From Bacteroidota bacterium (lineage in GTDB: Bacteria > Bacteroidota > Bacteroidia > Chitinophagales > LD1), in the NCBI GenBank assembly GCA_018267355.1, contig JAFDYP010000025.1:1-5097 (forward strand): DNA of 5,097 nucleotides. Reading direction: 5' to 3'. Shown here piece after piece: positions 1 to 5,097 of the stretch. Each line of letters opens with the position of its first letter. Positions within the stretch are counted from its first letter, which is position 1. The notes beneath the pieces were generated by a model that did not search any database, was not told where the DNA came from, and saw only the letters and a program-made list of their open reading frames with translations. Position numbers and translations under genes: made by a program.

Positions 1-31
1 CAAATATAGAAAATCCATCCAAAAGGTCAAT
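1..31 (-). promoter_or_regulatory. Possible Bacteroidota-type promoter reading leftward out of the window
   Basis: On the minus strand, positions 8-1 read TATATTTG, an exact match to the Bacteroidota -7 box TAnnTTTG. Exactly 19 bases upstream, positions 31-28 read ATTG, three of four bases of the usual -33 TTTG box, and the known spacing is about 19-21. The start of transcription would fall just beyond the left edge, so the gene it serves is not visible. The match rests on a short, A/T-rich motif and could be chance. Confidence 0.4.
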
Positions 32-165
32 GCCTCCATGAGAAAAAGTCTAAAAAGATGACTGACATCAGGAATAACCTAAAGGCATGAGGCTTTGAAT
101 AAACACATTAAACTTAACCATAAATCAACACATATCACTGACAATCAATTACATAAAACATCCTT

Positions 166-316
166 CCGGTTCAAAAACAATTCTAGTGAGGAGGAGACGG
201 GACCATATGCCATCTCCTGGCGTCGGTTCAAATTCAATTATTTTATCTAGGTCTTGATTGCCAGCCAGCCATCAACCGCCACTAACTACCGATTTAAGCT
301 CCGGTTAAAAAACAAT
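166..316. repeat. Three degenerate direct copies of a ~16-bp motif (CGGTT[C/A]AAA..CAAT)
   Basis: Copies lie at 166-181 (CCGGTTCAAAAACAAT), 223-238 (TCGGTTCAAATTCAAT) and 301-316 (CCGGTTAAAAAACAAT). The first and third agree at 15 of 16 positions, and the first and second at 13 of 16. All have the same orientation, at intervals of 57 and 78 bp. The third copy ends 13 bp before the mazG stop codon. The irregular spacing is not that of a CRISPR array. They may be protein-binding sites, remnants of a duplicated segment, or coincidence in A-rich DNA. Confidence 0.35.
192..218 (-). terminator. Weak hairpin downstream of mazG, doubtful terminator
   Basis: AGGAGA at 192-197 pairs with TCTCCT at 213-218 around a 15-base loop. 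An inner GG/CC pair (200-201 with 210-211) could extend the stem. Read on the minus strand, in mazG's direction, a run of five T (173-177) follows about 14 bases after the stem, which is too far for a classical intrinsic terminator. The hairpin lies about 110 bp past the mazG stop. It may be a weak 3'-end structure, or nothing functional. Confidence 0.2.
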
Positions 317-329
317 ATCTCGCTGTGGA

Positions 330-1097
330 TCAAACCCTTCCCTTTGCCTCGTTCCAGATGGCATCCATCTCCCCGAGTGTCATATCGGTCAGGGTCTTGC
401 CCTGCCCGGCAGCCACCTCCTCTATGTAGCGGAAGCGCTTGAGAAACTTCTGGTTGGTCCGCTCCAGGGCCGTCTCCGGGTCCACATTCAGGAAGCGGGA
501 GTAGTTGACCAGTGCAAACATCAGGTCGCCAAACTCGTCCTCTATCTTGTCGGCATTACCCTCTTTGACCACCTCATGCAGCTCCTGCGTCTCCTCTTCT
601 ACTTTCTTCCAGACGTCCTCTATATTATCCCACTCAAAGCCCACCTGCCGCGCCTTGTCCTGTATCCGCCAGGCCTTGATCAGTGCCGGCAGGGACTCGG
701 GCACGCCGCCCATCACAGACTTGCGTCCCTCTTTCATCTTGATCTTCTCCCAGTTCTGCTTTACGTCTTCCTCGTTATTCACTTTCACATCACCGTAGAT
801 ATGCGGGTGGCGGCGGATCAGCTTTTCGCAGAGGTCATTGATCACCGTAGCCATATCAAAAGCCCCCTGCTCCTCACCTATCTTTGCGTAGAAAACGATG
901 TGGAGCAGCAGGTCGCCCAGTTCCTCCTTGAGTAGCGTCAGGTCCTTTTTGATGATGGCATCTGATAGCTCATAGGTCTCCTCTATGGTCAGGGGCCTCA
1001 GCGTCTCCAGCGTCTGCTTCCTATCCCATGGGCACTGCTCACGGAGCTCAGTCATGATCTGCAGTATCCTGCCAAAGGCTTTCAGTTTCTCATCCAT
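330..1097 (-). CDS. mazG: Nucleoside triphosphate pyrophosphohydrolase MazG
   Basis: The product is a 255-residue cytoplasmic enzyme that hydrolyses NTPs and dNTPs to the monophosphate and pyrophosphate, a nucleotide-pool cleaning role. It is full length against the 263-residue E. coli protein. It shows the tandem two-domain MazG layout. Domain 1 has CPWDRKQTLETL (22-33), EETYE (39-43) and EELGDLL (58-64), giving the metal-binding ExxE and ExxD sets, followed by RRHPHIYGD (95-103). Domain 2 has a second acidic set at E168/E169/E172 and EDEFGD (186-191), then NYSR (198-201) and the basic stretch NQKFLKRFR (215-223). Both acidic sites look intact. I chose the ATG at 1097; an in-frame GTG six codons upstream is possible, but the E. 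coli-like length favours the ATG. The gene is transcribed leftward, divergently from the TPR gene. The family identification is firm. A link to stringent response, as reported in E. coli, cannot be inferred because no mazEF genes are seen here. Confidence 0.95.
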   Translation of the reverse strand: MDEKLKAFGRILQIMTELREQCPWDRKQTLETLRPLTIEETYELSDAIIKKDLTLLKEELGDLLLHIVFYAKIGEEQGAFDMATVINDLCEKLIRRHPHIYGDVKVNNEEDVKQNWEKIKMKEGRKSVMGGVPESLPALIKAWRIQDKARQVGFEWDNIEDVWKKVEEETQELHEVVKEGNADKIEDEFGDLMFALVNYSRFLNVDPETALERTNQKFLKRFRYIEEVAAGQGKTLTDMTLGEMDAIWNEAKGRV

Positions 1098-1158
1098 TGT
1101 TATAAATTGCTTCACTATTTAAGATGAGTAAATAACAAACAAAAAAGTCTAAACTCAA
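1098..1158. promoter_or_regulatory. Divergent spacer that must contain the mazG and TPR-operon promoters
   Basis: This 61-bp A/T-rich gap lies between two divergent start codons, so transcription in both directions should begin here or slightly inside mazG. I found no full TAnnTTTG box. The best partial matches on the plus strand are TAAATTGC (1103-1110) and TATTTAAG (1116-1123), neither with a well-spaced upstream box. There is no Shine-Dalgarno sequence before either start, as is usual in Bacteroidota. The assignment rests on gene arrangement, not on a recognised motif. Confidence 0.35.
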
Positions 1159-2235
1159 ATGAAAACTATTAACGCGTATGTATTAAGTATCATGATGCTC
1201 ATAGCCCTATCTGCAGCAGCGCAGAGTGACAAGGATAAAGCGCTGACCATGGCCCGTCAGGCCATAGCAAAGGAACGCGACGGGGATATAGCAGGCGCCA
1301 TCAAGATACTGGAGGAGGCCCAGCAGCTGGACAAAGACAATACTGACTACACCTATGAGATAGCCTATGCCCACTATCTAAATAAAGATTATAAAGCGGC
1401 GCAACAATTGCTGCGAAACATCATAAGCAGCAAAACGGCGAATGACCGCTACTACCAATTGCTCGGCAATACCTATGATATGCAGGGCGATAGTACGGGA
1501 GCCGTGACCGTCTACAAGCAAGGGCTGGCTAAATTTCCTAAATCCGGCAAGCTCTACACCGAGCTGGGCCTGGTCTATATCAATCAAAAGAACTACAATA
1601 AAGCGCTCAACTATTTTGAAAAAGGTATACAGATAGATCCGCAGCATGCCTCAAATTACTACTGGGCTACGAGGATCTATTGCTCATCGGACCAGGAGGT
1701 ATGGGGTATGATCTATGGCGAGATCTTTATCAATCTGGAGAGTGAGTCCAAACGTACCGCAGAGATCAGCAAGCTGCTATACGATACCTACAAAAGTGAG
1801 ATCACCTATTCTACAGATACATCTATGTCCATCAGTTTCTGCAATAATGCCATGCTGACACCCGAGCAGATCAAAAAGCATAAGCTGCCATTTGGCAATT
1901 TCGGCTATGAGCTCCCATTGACGCTGGCAGTAGTAGGGACTCACAGCATCACCCTCAATAGCCTAGACACGATCCGCAGGAATTTTGTCAATACCTTTTA
2001 CGAGCAAAAAAAGAACAAAGACTATCCCAATATACTTTTTGACTATCAGAAAGACCTGCTGACCCAGGGATATCTCTCAGCCTACAATCACTGGCTACTC
2101 ATGCATGGTGATGAGAAGGCATTTGCAGAATGGGCATCAGCACATAAAGAAGAGATCACTAATTTTATCAAGTGGTATCCGGTACACAAGTTAAATGTAA
2201 CGGATGACCATCGCTTCTATCGCGAGCAGTATTGA
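1159..2235 (+). CDS. Exported tetratricopeptide-repeat protein of unknown function
   Basis: This is a 358-residue protein with a Sec signal peptide: a lysine near the start, a hydrophobic core (about 7-18) and LSAAA before Q22 as the likely signal peptidase I site. It should therefore be periplasmic or beyond; no lipoprotein cysteine is present. Residues about 28-163 form roughly four TPR units, with typical patterns such as GDIAGAIKILEEAQQLD (42-58), GDSTGAVTVYKQGLAKFP (110-127) and KNYNKALNYFEKGIQIDP (144-161). Such repeats usually bind partner proteins. The remainder (about 175-358) is not TPR-like and I do not recognise it; it is rich in aromatic residues and ends close to KWYPVHKLNV. The ATG at 1159 is chosen because it gives a complete signal peptide. 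The gene stands first in a same-strand block, 20 bp ahead of the formimidoyltransferase gene. I infer co-transcription, but its role in the block is unknown. Confidence 0.85.
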   Translation: MKTINAYVLSIMMLIALSAAAQSDKDKALTMARQAIAKERDGDIAGAIKILEEAQQLDKDNTDYTYEIAYAHYLNKDYKAAQQLLRNIISSKTANDRYYQLLGNTYDMQGDSTGAVTVYKQGLAKFPKSGKLYTELGLVYINQKNYNKALNYFEKGIQIDPQHASNYYWATRIYCSSDQEVWGMIYGEIFINLESESKRTAEISKLLYDTYKSEITYSTDTSMSISFCNNAMLTPEQIKKHKLPFGNFGYELPLTLAVVGTHSITLNSLDTIRRNFVNTFYEQKKNKDYPNILFDYQKDLLTQGYLSAYNHWLLMHGDEKAFAEWASAHKEEITNFIKWYPVHKLNVTDDHRFYREQY

Positions 2236-2255
2236 TCATAAATGCGACACAAAGA

Positions 2256-3905
2256 ATGAAGAAAGTAATAGAATGTGTGCCCAATTTCAGCGAGGGCAAT
2301 GACATGAATGTGATCCGCCAGATCACTGATGCGATCGAGTCTGTAGATGGGGTCAAGCTGCTAAACGTAGATCCGGGCAAAGCTACCAACCGTACCGTAG
2401 TGACATTTGTAGGAGATGAAGAGTCAGTGGTCGAAGCAGCTTATCGCGGCATAGCCAAGGCCGCTGAGCTCATAGACATGAGCAAGCATAAAGGAGAGCA
2501 TCCGCGCTTTGGCGCTACGGATGTGTGCCCTTTCATCCCCATAGCTAATGCGACAATGGAGGACTGCATCGCTTGCGCAAAGAAGCTCGGGGAGCGTGTG
2601 GGAAGCAAGTTCGGCATACCTGTCTACCTCTATGAATTTGCCGCCTCGGCCCCACACAGGAAGAATCTCGCCAGCGTCCGCGCCGGAGAGTACGAGGGCA
2701 TCAAAGACAAGATCAGGACGGCTGAGTGGAAACCCGACTTCGGCCCCGCCGAGTGGAATGTACGTAGCGGCAATATAGCCATCGGTGCCCGCAAGATCCT
2801 GATAGCATATAACGTCAACCTCAATACTACCTCCACCCGCCGCGCTAACTCTGTGGCCTTTGACGTGCGCGAACAAGGCAGAAAGGTCAAGAACGAAAAA
2901 GGCGAAGAAGTAGCACAACCCGGTGCCTGCAAATCGGTGAAAGGCATAGGCTGGTTCATACAGGAGTACGGTGTAGCACAAGTCTCCATGAACCTTGTAG
3001 ACATAGACGTGACCCCGATCCACATCGCATTTGACGAGTGTGTGAAGAGCGCCTATCACCGTGGTATGCGCGTGACCGCCTCTGAGCTGATCGGCCTTAT
3101 CCCGCTGCAGTCCATGCTTGACGCCGGCCGCTACTTCCTGCTGAAGCAGCAGCGCTCTATAGGTGTATCAGACTCGGAGCTGATCAAGATCGCTATCAAA
3201 TCCATGAGCCTCGACGAGCTGGGACCCTTTGACCCGCAGAAGCGTATCATAGAGTATATGCTCTCTGACCACAGCGCATCTCCACTCATCAATATGAAGC
3301 TGAATGCCTTTGCGGATGAGACGGCGAGCGAATCTCCGGCTCCTGGTGGCGGCTCTATATCTGCCTATGTAGGCGCGCTGGGCATCTCACTCGGCACCAT
3401 GGTAGCCAATCTCTCCTCACACAAGAAAGGCTGGGATGACAGGTGGCAGGAGTTCTCAGACTGGGCCGAGAAAGGGCAGCAATATAAAGACAAGCTACTG
3501 GCGCTGGTAGACGAAGACACCAGGGCATTCAATAAGATCATGGATGCCTTTGGTTTGCCGAAGGCAACGGATGAAGAAAAGAAGAGCCGCAAAAAAGCCA
3601 TACAGGATGCCACGCGCTATGCTATAGAGGTGCCCTATAGGGTGATGCAGCTCAGCTATGACTCTATGGCGGTGATCAAAGCCATGGCTGAGACCGGCAA
3701 TCCCAACTCTGCATCTGATGCCGGAGTGGGTGCCCTCTGCGCCCGCACTGCTGTATATGGCGCCTATCTGAATGTAAAGATCAATGCTGCCGGCCTGGAT
3801 GATAAAGCATATGCAGAGGACAAGATCAAGGCGGGCAAGGAACTTCTGGACAAAGCGATGAACCTGGAAAAAGAAATAGTCGGAATAGTAGAAAGTAAAA
3901 TCTAA
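2256..3905 (+). CDS. ftcD: Bifunctional glutamate formimidoyltransferase / formimidoyltetrahydrofolate cyclodeaminase
   Basis: This 549-residue cytoplasmic enzyme moves the formimino group of N-formimino-L-glutamate, an end product of histidine breakdown, to tetrahydrofolate. It then deaminates the product to 5,10-methenyl-THF and ammonia. The transferase half spans about 1-330: it opens with ECVPNFSEG (6-14), contains NRTVVTFVG (45-53), and HKGEHPRFGATDVCPFIP (78-95) includes His82, matching the catalytic histidine of mammalian FTCD at the same number. The cyclodeaminase half (about 345-545) has SPAPGGGS (360-367), LVDEDTRAF (417-425) and a helical C-terminus (GVGALCARTAVYGAYLNVKIN, within 490-510). 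The length is close to the 541 residues of human FTCD. I start at the ATG at 2256 because it aligns with the known N-terminus. An in-frame TTG at 2232 would overlap the preceding stop and add residues the family lacks. The next gene begins 3 bp after the stop. No other histidine-degradation gene is in view. Confidence 0.95.
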   Translation: MKKVIECVPNFSEGNDMNVIRQITDAIESVDGVKLLNVDPGKATNRTVVTFVGDEESVVEAAYRGIAKAAELIDMSKHKGEHPRFGATDVCPFIPIANATMEDCIACAKKLGERVGSKFGIPVYLYEFAASAPHRKNLASVRAGEYEGIKDKIRTAEWKPDFGPAEWNVRSGNIAIGARKILIAYNVNLNTTSTRRANSVAFDVREQGRKVKNEKGEEVAQPGACKSVKGIGWFIQEYGVAQVSMNLVDIDVTPIHIAFDECVKSAYHRGMRVTASELIGLIPLQSMLDAGRYFLLKQQRSIGVSDSELIKIAIKSMSLDELGPFDPQKRIIEYMLSDHSASPLINMKLNAFADETASESPAPGGGSISAYVGALGISLGTMVANLSSHKKGWDDRWQEFSDWAEKGQQYKDKLLALVDEDTRAFNKIMDAFGLPKATDEEKKSRKKAIQDATRYAIEVPYRVMQLSYDSMAVIKAMAETGNPNSASDAGVGALCARTAVYGAYLNVKINAAGLDDKAYAEDKIKAGKELLDKAMNLEKEIVGIVESKI

Positions 3906-3908
3906 GTA

Positions 3909-4421
3909 ATGAGACTGTTACTTGCCATGCTAATGATCGCAATATACGGCATCACCTCAGCACAATCAGGTATGAGTAGACAAACCATCCACGCCCTGCG
4001 CATCAATCCCGGAGACGACCTGAAGGTCAAACTAGCCGAGTTTGTGAAGGAGAAAAAGATAAAGGCAGGCTATATCATCACATGCGTCGGTAGCCTGAAA
4101 CAGGCAACCCTCCGCCTCTCCAATCGTAATGAGACGCAGACCTGGAAGGAAACATTTGAGATCGTATCACTCACAGGCACTCTCAGCCCTGATGGCAATC
4201 ACCTGCATATGTCTGTAGCTGATAAGGACGGTAAAGTCATAGGCGGCCACCTGATGGATGGCTCTATCGTGTATACTACAGCAGAGGTCATCATAGGTGA
4301 GGCCAACGACCTCATCTTTACCCGTGAGCGCGACTCTGTGACCACCTACAAGGAACTGAAGATAACACCCAAAACAGAAACTGAAGACCGCGAAAGGGTC
4401 AATAAAGCGCTCCCTAAATGA
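3909..4421 (+). CDS. Exported PPC-domain (DUF296) protein
   Basis: This is a 170-residue protein. It begins with a signal peptide: Arg2, hydrophobic residues 3-13, and ITSA before Q19 as a probable cleavage site. The mature part, about 24-150, matches the bacterial PPC/DUF296 fold: a start like HALRINPGDDL (28-38), AGYIITCVGSL (53-63), EIVSLTGTLSPDG (84-96), then NHLH (97-100) and GGHL (112-115). His98, His100 and His114 form the bacterial histidine set that probably binds a metal such as zinc. Database names often call this family 'DNA-binding' after plant AT-hook proteins, but there is no AT-hook here, and export would rule out a nucleoid role. The tail (151-170) is charged and probably disordered. 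It starts 3 bp after ftcD and its stop overlaps the next start by 4 bp (ATGA), so translation is likely coupled. Substrate or ligand unknown. Confidence 0.85.
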   Translation: MRLLLAMLMIAIYGITSAQSGMSRQTIHALRINPGDDLKVKLAEFVKEKKIKAGYIITCVGSLKQATLRLSNRNETQTWKETFEIVSLTGTLSPDGNHLHMSVADKDGKVIGGHLMDGSIVYTTAEVIIGEANDLIFTRERDSVTTYKELKITPKTETEDRERVNKALPK

Positions 4422-5097
4422 AAGACCAGATACAGGATATCATCTCCCGCTTTGGCCCACGTCCGGCAGGCAGCCAGGCCGAGCATCAGGCTCAGGACTA
4501 CGTAGCCAACGATATGCTGCGCCATACAGACGATGTGCAGGTACTGCCATTCCAGGCTCCGCTCACAGCCAAGTTTGGCAAGATGAAGCTGTATGCAGCG
4601 CTGTATCTCATAGCGCTGGTCGTCTTCTGGTTCTCCCCGCTCACAGCCACACTCATAGCCGTGATCAATGCCATCGTCCTGATCAGCGACCTGATGCAGA
4701 ATATTGGCATTGCAGATTTTCTTTACTCCGCGAAAACCTCGTGGAATGTATCTGCTACATTGGAGCCGCAAAGGGAGGTAAAAACCACGCTCATCTTTAG
4801 CGGCCATATAGATAGTACCCATGAATGTACCTGGTGGTATCGCTTCAAGCAATATGGCGCTCACCTCACCATCGTCACCGGCCTCATGATGGTATCCTTT
4901 GCGCTTTATCTGGTAGTCTATCAGCTGGGAGATTACTTTGTGTATGACGATATGCCCGCCTTCACTTTTTACATCTATCTGTTTTTTGTATTGATCTCTC
5001 CGCTCACTATCATCTATTTCACCTTTCATGGCCCGGAGTGTGTACCCGGTGCCTGTGACAATCTATCAGGCATCATCATCGCCAAAAACGTCGTCTC
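4418..5097 (+). CDS. Membrane-associated M28-family metallopeptidase, N-terminal part (cut by window edge)
   Basis: 226 complete codons are visible and the frame is open to the right edge. Residues 8-34 (IISRFGPRPAGS... then DYVANDML) resemble the usual N-terminus of M28 aminopeptidase-like enzymes. FSGHIDSTHE (127-136) supplies the first zinc ligand, His130, with the adjacent catalytic Asp132. PGACDNLSG (210-218) supplies the bridging Asp214. The remaining ligands would lie past the edge. Unusually, four hydrophobic segments are present: about 57-73, 74-93, 149-170 and 181-203. The second pair sits between the His and Asp motifs. Basic residues flank the first and third segments on the same side as the catalytic motifs, and the loop 171-180 is acidic, so I infer a cytoplasm-facing active site. 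There is no cleavable signal peptide. The ATG overlaps the preceding stop codon (ATGA). Peptidase versus other M28-fold hydrolase activity cannot be decided from this fragment. Confidence 0.8.
   Translation, partial: MKDQIQDIISRFGPRPAGSQAEHQAQDYVANDMLRHTDDVQVLPFQAPLTAKFGKMKLYAALYLIALVVFWFSPLTATLIAVINAIVLISDLMQNIGIADFLYSAKTSWNVSATLEPQREVKTTLIFSGHIDSTHECTWWYRFKQYGAHLTIVTGLMMVSFALYLVVYQLGDYFVYDDMPAFTFYIYLFFVLISPLTIIYFTFHGPECVPGACDNLSGIIIAKNVV

Larger units (their letters stand above)
1..329. other. A/T-rich non-coding region left of mazG
   Basis: This stretch carries no convincing gene on either strand. One short rightward open frame begins near 254, but it runs into mazG antisense and resembles nothing known. 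What the region does hold is a leftward promoter-like match at 1-31, an imperfect hairpin at 192-218, a weaker bulged hairpin at 250-277 (TTGAT pairing with ATCAA plus GG/CC), and three degenerate copies of a CGGTT-A-rich-CAAT repeat. It is probably the 3' flank of mazG joined to the upstream region of another leftward gene lying outside the window. Confidence 0.7.

Noticed and set aside
32..93. Inverted match GCCTCCATG (32-40) with CATGAGGC (86-93)
   Set aside because: One inserted base and a 45-base loop; too weak to call a structure or an attachment site.
166..316. CRISPR array
   Set aside because: Only three short, degenerate copies with unequal spacing and no cas genes nearby.
254..442. 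A 62-codon rightward frame overlapping the 3' end of mazG
   Set aside because: Most of it is antisense to mazG, the product is of low complexity (proline, serine, arginine), and no start signal is seen.
2232..2255. Upstream TTG start for ftcD
   Set aside because: It adds eight residues not found in the family and overlaps the previous stop; the ATG at 2256 gives an N-terminus matching known FTCD proteins with catalytic His82 in register.
2424..3059. A 211-codon open frame on the minus strand inside ftcD
   Set aside because: It is antisense to a strongly conserved enzyme, and its translation shows no recognisable domain; it is a by-product of ftcD codon use.
4346..5029. A 227-codon open frame on the minus strand across the PPC/M28 junction
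   Set aside because: It lies opposite the M28 gene, whose zinc-ligand motifs and ATGA-coupled start make the plus-strand reading far better supported.

Overview
The window looks like a chromosomal segment from a member of the Bacteroidota, possibly a Chitinophagales relative. Three things point there. Gene starts are preceded by A/T-rich sequence without Shine-Dalgarno motifs. The best promoter match is of the Bacteroidota type (TAnnTTTG with an upstream TTG-like box). The gene content also fits: a fused formimidoyltransferase-cyclodeaminase next to exported tetratricopeptide-repeat (TPR) and PPC-domain proteins. The lineage is an inference; no marker gene such as rRNA is present.

Layout. 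Positions 1-329 are non-coding and A/T-rich. This stretch holds a likely leftward promoter at the very edge, a weak hairpin, and three degenerate copies of a ~16-bp repeat. Positions 330-1097 on the minus strand encode MazG, a house-cleaning nucleoside triphosphate pyrophosphohydrolase. A 61-bp A/T-rich divergent spacer separates it from a rightward, tightly packed block. That block is: an exported TPR protein of unknown role (1159-2235); a bifunctional glutamate formimidoyltransferase / formimidoyl-THF cyclodeaminase (2256-3905, 20 bp later); a small exported PPC/DUF296-domain protein (3909-4421, 3 bp later); and an M28-type metallopeptidase with membrane segments (from 4418, 4-bp ATGA overlap), which runs off the right edge.

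How they fit together. The spacing suggests one transcript for the four rightward genes, but no shared pathway is obvious. The cyclodeaminase acts in the cytoplasm on formimino groups released from histidine, while its neighbours carry export signals or sit in the membrane. No other histidine-degradation (hut) gene is visible. The two most unusual proteins are the PPC-domain protein, which has a signal peptide despite its family's usual 'DNA-binding' label, and the peptidase, whose first and second zinc-ligand motifs are separated by a predicted transmembrane hairpin. I see no CRISPR array, insertion sequence, tRNA, rRNA or defence system in the window.
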